This document shows, piece by piece, positions 22,581-32,924 of a stretch of 64,000 nt of DNA. Source of the DNA: Zygnema cylindricum. Taxonomy: Eukaryota > Streptophyta > Zygnematophyceae > Zygnematales > Zygnemataceae. Position numbers and translations under genes: made by a program. The DNA is taken from positions 1 through 64,000 of the forward strand of contig JBBHKE010002135.1 in the NCBI GenBank assembly GCA_037447655.1, in the 5' to 3' direction. Numbering within the stretch: the first letter of the stretch is position 1; every line of letters begins with the position of its first letter. A model generated the notes under the pieces. It was not told where the DNA came from. It made no database searches and saw nothing but the letters and a program-made list of their open reading frames with translations.

Positions 22581-22680
22581 CAAGAGGGAGAGGAGAGGGA
22601 GAGGGAGAGGGAAAGGGAGAGGGTGGGGGAGAAGGGAGAGGGAGAGGCGACGAGAGGGAGAGAGAGGAGAGCGAAAGAGA
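22581..22680 (+). repeat. GA-rich tract
   Basis: About 100 bp of GAGAGG/GGGAGA repeats flanking the copia element on its 5' side. The opposite side (17.93-18.14 kb) is also GA-rich. Confidence 0.8.
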
Positions 22681-24040
22681 TAATTAAAAAGTAGTGTTGT
22701 GTATTGGTAGCCTCTTACTGATAAGCGATATGTAGCTATTTTTACCTACCAATAATCAATATATTGGCACGACATATCGGTAAGGAAATTAACGCAATGA
22801 ATTACCGATTTACCACAACAAATTACAGATATATAGGGCCAATAATTATCGCGATAAGTTTGTACTTATTTTGTACTTTATTTCCTTACTGCAATTCCGT
22901 ACTCTGGAAAAAGAGGGAGAGAGAGGAGGAAAGAATACCTTGACTCATTTGATCCCGGGGCTGAAGGCATCTTGACATCATCCGAGCAATGCCAATGACA
23001 ATGTTAGTTTCGGTGCCAATCAATGCCAATGTTAATGCCAATGTCGACTTCATTTGCAATGCCAACACGTATGTATTTAGTGTTAGTGCCATAGAGGAAA
23101 CCAGGTTGTGATTATGGTTGTTGATGCGAATGTTGATGACAATGCCAACGTCTACATGCAACTTTCATTTTTGATGACATGGTTAATATTGTATCCAAAT
23201 GTCAATGCAACGATATGATCCAAATTTTAGTGTCAATATCGTTCCAAATGCTATGGTTAAACTTGCAATGTCGCTGCCATCTTGAATGTTGTAGTACGAA
23301 TCTCAATGCCTGTACAGTAATCTTAATCTTGTAATGTCAGTGTTTCCAGATCAATGTCATTGTCATAGCTTCAATGTCAGAGTAAATGTTCACATATCAG
23401 TTTGACAAATAAATGTCGAAGCTCAAGTTTTTATTTTAATGTCGGTTTCAAAGTTGTAATGTGAAAGTAATGTGCAAAGTGCACAAATCACCAGCCTGTT
23501 CAAGAACATATGAATCCAAAGTTTTACTTTCACTTATGAAATCCTGTGAAGACAAATAATTTATTGACAATTTAATTTTTACAAAGTAATTCTTAAAAGG
23601 TAATTCTGCTACCAGGATAATGAATTTCTCAAAACTAACCTATACACAGACCAAATTCGACTTTTTTTAGTAAAAAAGCAGAGCGTTCGCCTAATCAATG
23701 TGTGTTCCTTCCACCCGTTCCAAATTATTTTAATAAGACATCTAACTACTAGAGATGCCAAACAATGAGAATATCTAATCCAAAGTTTTAGTTTACCATG
23801 AAAACGTCCAACACTAACGTGTTGATCAAGTTCTCATCTCCCGCGGTCTTAATTTTCAAGATAAACGAATAAAAAAATGCTCCCAAAAATCTTCCAAACT
23901 TCCTTTCCCTCACTTCATCAACTCCCACTTCCATCCACCGTCCCATTGCCTATCCATGACCCCATTTCTCGATAAAACTTCAGGCCCGACCCAAACCCTG
24001 AACCCTAAACCCCAAAGGTAACTCTGATCTGTTTTCGATC
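22681..24040. repeat. Degenerate AATGCCAATG tract and gene-free flank
   Basis: From about 22975 to 23470 the sequence is built from variants of AATGCCAATG / AATGTCAATG with no fixed period. Around it are AT-rich sequences without recognisable genes. The 3' untranslated region of the root-cap-like gene should lie between about 23.8 and 24.04 kb. Confidence 0.5.
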
Positions 24041-25989
24041 CTAATTGGCCGACAGTTTCAACACATCCTGCTGGTCGATTTTCCGGAAGGCCGAAAATTT
24101 GCAATCCGCGTTCAGTACGTCCGAAGCGACATAGTCGGTCGGGTCGCCGTCGAGGAATCCTCGGCCGCTGTCGCTGTCGGCCGCAATGGGATGCTGGAGG
24201 AGGGCCGCCAGACGCGAGAATTCAACGGCGCGACTTTCCCGCCCTTCCCGGTACGTCTGGCCGAGGACTCCGTGGACCGAGGGAGTAGTCTGTGGAGAGG
24301 GAGGGAGAAGAAAAGAGAGAGGGGAAGAGTGGAAAAAGAGAGAGGAGGAAGAGTGGGGAAGAACTATGTTACGGAATGGCGAAGAAGAAAAGGGCTTGAA
24401 ACGAGAGAGAGGGAGGGAGAGAGGGAGGGTGAGTGGAAAAAGGAGAAAGAGAGACAGAGAGAGACCTGAAGACAGAGGATAAGGGAAAGGGAGAGCGAGA
24501 CCGAGAAGAGGGAGGGTAAGAGGGAGGGAGGAAGTGGGGGAAGGAGGGAGGGAGGGAGGGAGGCAAAGGGAAAAGGAGGGGGGAGGAGAGGAGGGAGAGT
24601 GGGAGGGAGAGGGGGAGAGAGAGAAAAAAAGCATGGTTACCTTGACCGAGTTGATCCCGAGGCTGAAGTGGATCTCAGCGTCATCCAGCCTCTGGAGGAG
24701 TGGATTGGCCACGCGGATTCGAAGATCCATGTCCAAAAGATCCGCGATCTTCACGCTGTAGTAGTCCACGTCGTACGGCCCGCTCTTCTCCGCCGCCTCC
24801 AGCTTCACGGCCAGACCGCCGGCCAATAGCAGCTCGTCCCCGACCTGCATCTTCGGAAGGTCCTCCCCGTCGACGGCCGCACGTGCCAAGAACCCATCTC
24901 CACGCTTGTTCTCTTTGCCCCCACGTGCCACCAAATGGAGGCTATGGCTCTCTCCATCGACGGTCCACAGAATTCCCAACTCCTTGATCCATGTCCTTAA
25001 GGCTTTGCCATCCTTTACTACGGTGGCGCTCTCCGTACGGTTGTCCAAGTACCCGGTCATCTTCATGTTGACGTGGACATTGCTGTCCGAAAGAAGACAA
25101 AAGCTTTTGTCGGGTTGGCCGCTGAAGTCGTAGTGTGTTCCGTGCGCACCGACCAGATGCGGATCGTTCTTGACTGTCGCTTTGCACTTGCCGCCCACCT
25201 TGGTCTTCACAAGCACGTTGTCTGTACACTCGGGACCCTTGCCGCCGCGGTATACGAAGCACAGTCCTCCGTACGCTCCCCTGTACAAATAAAGACATTG
25301 CTACATTGCTATGCGAGTTAGATTTAGCTTACATCTCCTGCTCTTGGTTTTTTTATGTCAGGACTCCGCAGTAAAATTCACGAGGGTACCTGTGATGACT
25401 TTAGTAGATTATACAGGAATGCCATAAATTACATATAGATGACAACGAAGTGTTAAACAACGTGCAAAAAAGAACCCTATTAAACTCGCCCTAACCAGGG
25501 ATCGTGCGAAAGAAAGGAGCAGCGAGGGGAAAAAGACAAAAAAAAGGTGTCATTGCGTCGTCCGTACATGTTGAGCCACTGCCAGAAGGTACACTTGGCG
25601 GCGTCCTTGCACTTGAGGCAGCACTTCTCCGCGGAGCCTTTTTTGAACGCGCGGATGTCCGCGTTGACGACCGTGTCATCGGGCAGATCGCCGCTCAAGT
25701 AGAACGCGGCCGTCCCGTAGCCCACCAGCAACGGACAGTCCGACGGAATCTGCGCATGGAAACGGAAACCAGGAGCTTAGAAAGCTCTTCTCGAATGGGA
25801 TGGCTGCCTCCAATTGCGCATAGAATGAGGTCAGGAACTTACCACGAACTTTCCCTTGAGGCCTCCATTTTTACACGGCCCCGTGTTGCAGCCATTGTTG
25901 ACGCGGTAGTCGGGACATTGCGCTGTCACGACTACGCCGCCCACGAGAGCGAGGAAGAGGAGGGAGGATACCAGGCTGCTCGCTGCCAT
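24041..25989 (-). CDS. Secreted root-cap/LEA-related family protein (four exons)
   Basis: Exons on the minus strand: 25989-25843, 25749-25568, 25280-24641 and 24289-24041 (stop TAG). All are GT/AG and phase-consistent, giving 405 residues. Residues 1-23 (MAASSLVSSLLFLALVGGVV..) form a signal peptide, so the product should be secreted or in the cell wall. Exon 2 is Cys-rich (CCLKCKDAAKCTFWQW), a PAN/apple-like pattern. Exon 3 has DPHLVGAHGTHYDFSGQPD, FCLLSD, WIKELGILW and VDYYSVKIADLLDMDLR; exon 4 has SVHGVLGQTYR and SDVLNADC. This set is typical of plant proteins with the root-cap domain. The biochemical role is unknown; secretion is inference from the signal peptide. Intron 3 is about 350 bp, mostly (CT)n. 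Confidence 0.88.
24290..24640 (-). repeat. Pyrimidine-rich intron 3 of the root-cap-like gene
   Basis: On the coding strand, GTAACCATGC is followed by long CT-rich tracts and ends CTCTCCACAG. Frames read through it are simple-repeat artefacts. A diverged copy lies at 17780-18141. Confidence 0.8.
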
Positions 25990-26987
25990 GGCTGGAAAGG
26001 ATGGGAAACCTAGAGGAATGGGAGAGAGGGAGGTGCTTTCTGGAAGCGACAGAGGTGAAGGAGGGAAGGGAAGGGAGAGGCTCTGGCGAGATAGAATGGA
26101 GGGAAGGGGAGGCGGGAAGAAGAAGCTGCGGCGAGGAATTGTCGATTCGAGAGTTGGAATGTTGAATTTTGATTTCGTCTGCTTTTATGCACGGCCGTGC
26201 GACCGCAGATAGTGTCGCGTTTCGTCGCAGGATGAATCGTGCTGATCTGCTCACATAGTATCGTTGTAAGGCGGGTGTACGGTCAGGTGATTTGATCAGT
26301 GTTGTTTCTATTTGTCGGCGTTCCACGCGACTGTGGAAAATTGCGGATTTTTTGTATCCACGTGGACGATTTACCGACATTTTTACACGAATGTTAAGAA
26401 TTTGCATAGATTGTGGGATCGCATGTAAATGTATTTTTCCAGTTTGCCTTTAAGCTGCCGTTACTTTAGGTTCAGTTTGTCTCTTTTCGGAAAGAAAGGA
26501 AGGATACGACAACAGTTTCTCGAGGGACAATCAAAGGAGAGACTTGTCTCCAGCTGGCAGAGTTTTGTCTGCAAGTGGCACTTTGAAAAAGCATTGCCGC
26601 GGCTCTGAGAATTCTCAAATGTATTTATTATTAATGAACGAACCCGACATACCTGATGTGTACAGTACAGTACTGTACTATATTGTACTGTTGTCTCGTA
26701 CAGCTGTATGCACGGCTGTCAGGATGTCACAAGTACATGAAGTAATACTTCATGATTAGCAAAAATAGTACAGTGATTATCATGGTGTACTTTTCATATG
26801 CTTTAGTACGTTTACGGATCCTGTCGTGTTTCGATGTGTTACGCTGTCGTATTTGTTAACTTCTGGCAAATCGTGACAAATTTGCGTAGCTTTTACGCGT
26901 GGACGCTTAACTTTCAACTTCCCGATAGCGTAAAAAACTGAAACAGTGTTCCCGGCGTAAATTTACCTTAAAGGGTAAATGCTACAG
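25990..26987. other. Upstream region of the root-cap-like gene
   Basis: About 1 kb with no supported gene. On the minus strand a CT-rich leader (TCCCTCCTTCACCTCTGTCGC and similar) lies within 150 bp of the start codon and could be 5' untranslated sequence. Further out GTACAGTACAGTACTGTAC forms a short palindrome near 26660-26680. Confidence 0.4.
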
Positions 26988-27127
26988 TACACCGTGAATT
27001 ACTATTAGCGTTAATAACACTAATTCCGAGCCCCCAAATTTTGATCGTCGAACACAAATTAGAGTTAATAACACTAATTTTATTTTACAATAATTATTTC
27101 TTCACGCTAATAGCGATTCACGGTGTA
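26988..27127. mobile_element. Short MITE, TACACCGTGAAT family
   Basis: TACACCGTGAATTACTATTAGCG on the left and CGCTAATAGCGATTCACGGTGTA on the right are inverted repeats about 140 bp apart, beginning and ending with TA. Same family as 63153-63379 and the outer ends at 43784 and 44800. Confidence 0.7.
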
Positions 27128-27150
27128 ACTAGTGGAAATGTGTTTTTCGT

Positions 27151-27280
27151 CTTTTAAAACATCTCATGTCGAATTGTAAATCCGACGGTTGCTATTGAAA
27201 GATAAGATGCTCAGCTTTCAATTGGCGGTGTCCATATGGAATTTCGGAGAAGTGTGTACGGAGAAAAAATGTTTTAAGTG
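27151..27280. mobile_element. Short MITE, CTTAAAACATC family
   Basis: CTTTTAAAACATC and TGTTTTAAG form imperfect inverted ends. The inside contains AGCTTTCAATT and GTGTGTACGGAG, as does the copy nested in the MITE at 63.2-63.3 kb. Confidence 0.55.
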
Positions 27281-27380
27281 GCAAAATAAAATTTTAACAC
27301 TCATAGCAATACACTATGTAGTGCACAAAATGTGTCAATCCGTACTACAATTGCTCGTTATTTTGTACAACCTTACAATA

Positions 27381-28161
27381 AGGGTATGTCCCCATGTACT
27401 TGTAACTTAGCAAACTTACTTTGTATTTTAGCGCGGATCCGCCGGACCCGGTTTTCAAGTGTCCCTATGTCTGTAAGGACGAAATCGTAACTTACGCTTG
27501 TGACGATTGTATACATCGACAATACCTGTGACGGTTGTCAACGTCTACAATCTGTGGTCGCACGTTATTTTTTGACACTGCTTGTGACGTCGCATGTCTT
27601 ACCGTGACATTGTAGACGTACCCTTTTCCAGCCTGTGCCGTTTCACGGTTGAAGACAAGGCTCTTTGCCTTTGCGTCTCCTGTCCGGTCGACGTGAAAAG
27701 GCATCGGAATCTGAAGACCCCTGCAAAAAACAAATCCGTACTGGATGAAAACGGACAAATTCAAACAAATTGTGTACTTTTCTTCGTCGTATTCGAACGG
27801 GAACGGACAAAACATAGCGAATTCTGTACTTTTTTTTGTCCTTAGAAATCGTATGGAAATTTTCGAAAATTACGGCACGTGCGAATATATGTTCCTATTT
27901 ATTTATCGAAAATAGCTTATTTTAAAACACATCGCGCATGTGTTTTAAACGTAAGGTTGAAAATGACGTTTTTTGTCGTGGAAGTGGGTCAAAAAACACA
28001 AGACGACAAATTTTCATACATCTTAAATTCAAGGATGACGCAAATTGTACTCTACAAATTTGCGATTCTTTCGTAGGGTTGCAACTTAGGCAGTACGACG
28101 CTAAGTTTTACAAGAAAATGACAGAAAAAAACCCTTACTTATGCACATGGGGACATACCCT
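27381..28161. mobile_element. DNA-transposon-like element with 17-bp inverted termini
   Basis: AGGGTATGTCCCCATGT at the left end is exactly the inverse of ACATGGGGACATACCCT at the right end (28145-28161). The inside (781 bp overall) has only short, repeat-like frames. No target duplication was recognised, so the superfamily is open. Confidence 0.65.
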
Positions 28162-28216
28162 CACTCTGGAGTTTTAATAAGTTCTAAACTTCTAAGCTGT
28201 TGTATTTTATTATTTA

Positions 28217-29014
28217 GGGTGAACCTCCACCGGGCGCTCCCAGTAATTGTAAGGACACGTTTACTGGTAGTAATATTTGTATCACTTCTCTATCAGGTTG
28301 TGCCAAGGAGGCACCAATTGCTGACGTGTTGGATTGCGATTGGAAAAACGCCGGATCTTGTTCAACCGGCCGAGAATATTAAAAGATTCGAAAAGCACAA
28401 AATCTGAACGGCGCATGTATGGACTAACGCAAATTTAAATATATAGCAGCGCTATGCAAATGTAGAATTGGTACGATCTTGTCATTTCGTTTTACCAAAC
28501 CATTTCGAAATCCTTTTCAAAATAAAAGTTTGTACTTATATCATTTGCCATTATGTTTCCACGAAGGGAAAGAGTCGTCAAAGAGATATCTTGCAACGAA
28601 GTTTTTTTTGTCGCTCTCGAATCAGCCTTGTACGAAGGCAAGTGGCCGTTGCTAATTGTGAGGTCGTCATTGCTCCTCTGCCGTGGATGATACCTTTTTG
28701 TTCCCAAGTGGACCAATAGACACGTCCAGTACCTGGCAAGTCTCCTCCCGAGGAGAGTCGCCAGAAATTGGATAAAAGGGGCGTTCGCGTCAAAAAATTC
28801 AAAATCGGACTATCGCCAGAAACTGGATAGAATGGGCATTTGCGTCGAAAATTCAAAATCGGACGGTGGAAGTTTTCGCCAAAAAACTTGGAGAATCTAA
28901 ACGAATCTCCAGTAATCATGTTTTACAATAAGGTACAAAATTGAGTTGGACCTGTACAAAAATACACTTTTTCCAGTAATAAACCTCACTTTTCAACAAA
29001 TGGAGGTTCACCCT
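28217..29014. mobile_element. PIF/Harbinger-like non-autonomous element
   Basis: Termini GGGTGAACCTCCA and TGGAGGTTCACCC are flanked by TTA on both sides (28214-28216 and 29015-29017). The sub-terminal CCAGTAA and AACC.CACTTTTC words are shared with 12801-13534. No transposase was found. Confidence 0.7.
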
Positions 29015-29246
29015 TATTAACGAATTGTTGGCCGCATGACGAAGATTCGTTTCTAAGATCAGCTTCTAGATAGCAAATCTTTTTTGAGATTGCATAGTAC
29101 AGTAACTTTTGACGGTCAGCATCCACCGTCGACCGTACCGTCACCTGACGATTGTTTTAAACCTTTTTCTGGTTCCTCTTTACCATGTTGTCTTTTGTGT
29201 ACTTTGGAGTTTCATAGTTTCTAAAAGATTTTTTCAATATGTTTAC

Positions 29247-29351
29247 TAGTGTTGGGTATCGGGTAGTTTCATATCGGGATAATTTTGATATTCAATATAT
29301 CGAATATCGATCGAGGAAAGTCCTCGATATATTGTACCGCGACCAACATAT
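29247..29351 (+). mobile_element. Truncated hAT-like foldback element
   Basis: Starts TAGTGTTGGGTATCGGGTAG and matches the reverse complement of the right part of the element at 44834-45322 through TATCGAATATCGATCGAGGA and ACCAACATA. The match ends where an LTR begins (TGTTGAAAAAGG, 29352). Confidence 0.7.
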
Positions 29352-30003
29352 TGTTGAAAAAGGTATTTTACAGTCTTGCCCTTTATGGTCTTCCAACATC
29401 CCTCATACTTGGTCGTAGTCACTGAGGACTTGCAGGCAGCCATGGCTGTCTCATACAGGTAAGGAGACAGAGCAGAAGCTTTAAATTCATGCAAAACTCA
29501 GGCATTCCCTAATAAGACTTGAACCGGTGACCTACGGATATTGGCCGTACGGCGTAGCCGTTAACCTTATCCACTAGGTCCTAACGAAACGATATACATA
29601 CTGGGTTCATTATTTATTGATAATGTGACACGTCGGCATACGAGACAAAACGAACATGAAACGTGCGAGACAGCACGAAATAAAGTACAGCACGAAACGA
29701 CATCAAATTTAGACGGACGAAATTGAAAGACATAGGCGATCGACGGCTCGCGAAGGAGCCGGAATTCCGGAATGGTTTTTTGGCAATTTGCTGCGCATAT
29801 GTCGGCGGGTGACACGTGGCCAAAGATGATTGGACAACGGGTATCACGGAGGGAGCAACTTGGGTTCAGGAACTGACACGCGTCAGCAGAGCGGCCATGC
29901 CGTACTATGGCCGTACAAAAAGTACAGCGGTACCCGTACCTTCTTGTACCTTACAGTCATTTGATTGGATAGGTACACTAGTAGTAGGCTTAGAGAGGTA
30001 GTT
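29352..30003 (+). mobile_element. Partial copia-type LTR (plus orientation)
   Basis: Begins TGTTGAAAAAGG, as does the LTR at 15786. It contains CATACTTG..CGTAGTCACTG, GGCAGCCATGGCTG and the GGCCATGCCGTACTATGG..GTACAAAAAGTACA block shared with the LTRs at 38.5 and 41.7 kb. It breaks off near 30003, where an oppositely oriented LTR fragment starts. Confidence 0.65.
29521..29585 (-). other. tRNA-like module antisense in an LTR
   Basis: The minus strand reads GACCTAGTGGATAAGG (A-box-like) and, about 50 bases later, CACCGGTTCAAGTC (B-box-like). T-stem pairing is poor. Position relative to the LTR start is similar to the other LTRs. Confidence 0.5.
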
Positions 30004-30226
30004 TACATAGCAAACCATAAACCCAGGTTCAAATCCGGTTTAGAGCAGCATATTGGCCAACTATCAGTTTTCCTGCCTGTTTTTGCCTGTTTCTTCTTTT
30101 TGACTATGGGGGCAGCCATGGCTATCTCTGTCTTCCAGTGACTACGACAAGTATGGATGACTTAGACAAGACCATATGACAAACACACAGAATAAATTCA
30201 GACCTAGAATATACACAAATTTAACA
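30004..30226 (-). mobile_element. Copia-type LTR fragment (minus orientation)
   Basis: Read on the minus strand it starts TGTTAAATTTG, contains TTCTAGGTCTGAATT, CATACTTGTCGTAGTCACTG and AGCCATGGCTGCC, and stops at the junction near 30003. On the plus strand CCAGGTTCAAATCCGG (30026-30036 core) is a perfect B box, again antisense to the LTR. Confidence 0.6.
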
Positions 30227-30284
30227 GGGACACACCCTAAGAGTGTCAGATAAAGGCATCGACACGCGAAAGTGAGTGCGCAGA

Positions 30285-30420
30285 CACAAAAAAGCGCACT
30301 GATATTTGATTCCCATTAATAAAAAAAATCACGCGAACGTCTTCTCACATATTCCAACGTCGACTATGTGAACAAAAGCTATACTAGCTACGCTATGGGA
30401 AAAATGTACCCAAATGAGCA
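30285..30420 (+). repeat. Dispersed repeat, copy 3 of 3
   Basis: Contains ATATTTGATTCCCATTAATAA, GCGAACGTCTTCTCACAT and CGACTATGTGAACA, in the order seen at 60-230 and 5945-6110. It runs directly into the minisatellite. Confidence 0.5.
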
Positions 30421-30421
30421 A

Positions 30422-30630
30422 TGCACAAATAACAGCTATGCACAAATAACAACTATGCAAAAATACCAGTTATGCACAAATTCTAGATATGCACAAACTA
30501 CAGTCATGCAAAAGTCACAACTATGCACAAATTATATTTATGAACAACTTACAAATATGCACAAATTACATTCATGCACAAATGACAGTTATGAACAATG
30601 AGAATTATGCATAAATTAGAGATGATTTTT
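30422..30630 (+). repeat. 17-bp minisatellite, about 12 units
   Basis: Units resemble ATGCACAAATTACAGTT, repeated head to tail with point changes. The frame open through it is an artefact of the array. Confidence 0.9.
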
Positions 30631-32924
30631 TCTTGGCAAAATCAAATTAGAGTTTATAACACTAATTATTTCTTAACGTTACTAACGATTCACTTTGTAG
30701 TGTTGTACATCAGTGATTTTCCTGTCAACGATTTGTTTTGGTAAAGAGGTCGATAAATTAAGATATATATTTACCGACAACCAACAACCGACTTACCTGT
30801 CGAAGGCCAACGAGGGGGAGGGGGGTCTAAATAATAATTTACTTCAAGGTACATAACTTTCAATACGTAATACGACAACGTACGTGTAAAACAGTGACTG
30901 ATGAACATGAATTACCGGTAGGACAAAAAAAAACACATGTTGGCTACCGCTAAAAGGTTAGTAAATGCCCATGCAACCGTAACTCGGCGACAAAGGATTG
31001 TCGTTTAGTAAAGATTCTTTGCATGCGTTTTTACAAAGTGTTGCAATGTTAGAGGACGAAATTTGACAATTCTCGTCGCGATCTTGCAAATGGTAAGAAA
31101 TTTTGTGATATCGTTTACGTCATTTTTTTTTGTTACGTTGTAAATACCTAGTGTTTCTTAACATTTCCACGTCGTGCATAATTGTGACACTGGTAACATC
31201 ATTATTTCGCGGACTTTCTTCCATGGCTACTTCATCTCATTTTTTTTTCTCTCGACATGTCGCCAACTTCCACACACAAAATAGCTAGTTTCTCTACTTT
31301 TCCAATGTATTCTATTTCATGCCAAAAGTTGTAATGTCACATTCAAAAAAGAGGGAGTGGGGAAACAAAGCGGTGTTGGAGGGAGACAAGTGATAGCGAT
31401 GGCGACTTAGTGAAATGGCATTGGATGTCGGAGACTCTTGCAAAATAACAAATCTACGTACAAGAAAAAAAAAGGCAAAAAAAAATATGTATGTACTTCT
31501 CCACGTCGAAAATGGTGGAAATCGTGTAAGTAATGCAAAAAAGTTTTAATGTTATTTGTTTAAGTTTCACTTTGCTTTAAACAACTATTTTTTTTTTTTT
31601 TACAATTCATTTTGAAAATGAGTTAACATGACATGGCAATGGATTTGAAAAAATAAAACTAAACTGGAATACATATTAAGATGTAGTATGATGTACGGAA
31701 TTCTTTGCTAAAAAAACTCTTACTTAGCTGCATACGCAGAAACCTTAAGTACTGTAGCTTTAGTTACTTTAGTGAGCCAACGATAAAATTTTCCAAAGGC
31801 ACGATAGGACGTGATTGTGAATAATAACTTCTCGATAAAATAATAGTCAATTTAAAGTTTTAATATTTTAAATCTGCTATATTATTTTTGTTGATGAGGG
31901 TGGTTGATTTATAATTGCGTGTTACACCATTTTTGTACAGTCGTACTTTCAAGTGTGGACTACCAACCACATTGTGGCTAACAAAATAAACAACAATCAC
32001 AACAAAAGTTATATAAAAAAAAAATGAATCGGGGACCAAAGATGTATGCAAAAAACTTAAAATAAAGTTTGCGTGTCGTTCGGTTCATGTGAAGTTTCAC
32101 CCCGCATGAGAAACGTTTTTCTAATAATTTTTGATTTATTATTAGTCTTAATAATCTCCTAAAGGCTTAAACTTTTTTGACAACTACTTTAAACTCACCA
32201 CATGTGGACATTGTTTAGCACAATTCATAAAACACGTCATGATAATAAAAAATCTTATAAATTAAACCAACGAACGGGAATGATTGCATATAACATTTAT
32301 TTTTTTATAGATATTTTTTGACAAACAATCATGTAGTGTACCACCCACAATGACAGTAATGTATTGTGATATGATTTTCTATGCTATATTACAAGCCACA
32401 TAATACACAATTGACTACATTACACAAAAACTTTTGTTTTGTCAATTTATCTCGAACTAGTCGATAATTTAAAATTATAATTTGTGGATTCTATGTTTTA
32501 GAGGTTAAAAATATAGAACAATGAGCATAAACTAATCCACCGACATTTTTTTGCCATACGACTACTAAGGTTCACAAATTTGCCGATAAAAATATTAAAA
32601 TTAATACATAACTTTAGTTTATATGGTTTCAAATTCTCGAATTTACCATACTATTCAGGCTCATAAAGTGTGGAAAACTACGTAAGTATTTTAACCTTTT
32701 ATCCTATCATTAAACACAAGCGCAACGGTGGAAGATTTATAAGCCAATCAACTATTTTACAATCTAAGTTTATTAGTATTTAATAAATACTTGTAAACCT
32801 CTTGAACCATGTTATATTTAGTATGAGACTAATGTTAAAGTTTTAGTTTAGTCTCCTCATTTATCATTCGCAGAATGTACGGTATAAAAAACTTTATATG
32901 TCTATTAATATGAAAAGCCCATCA
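30631..32924. other. AT-rich gene-free stretch
   Basis: About 2.3 kb with no open frame longer than about 65 codons, no recognisable domains and no clear paired termini. Poly-A/T runs are common. I see no gene or element here. Confidence 0.5.

Noticed and set aside
24186-24829. Glu/Arg/Gly-rich plus-strand frames
   Set aside because: They are antisense to intron 3 and exons of the root-cap-like gene and consist of GA repeats.
29521-29585. Considered as a functional tRNA gene
   Set aside because: A and B boxes are present, but acceptor and T stems do not pair, and homologous modules lie at the same place in several LTRs.
30368-30601. 77-codon frame rich in Asn, Tyr and Gln
   Set aside because: It is the 17-bp minisatellite translated.
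30422-30630. CRISPR-like spacing of short repeats
   Set aside because: Units are contiguous, with no unique spacers, in a eukaryotic sequence.
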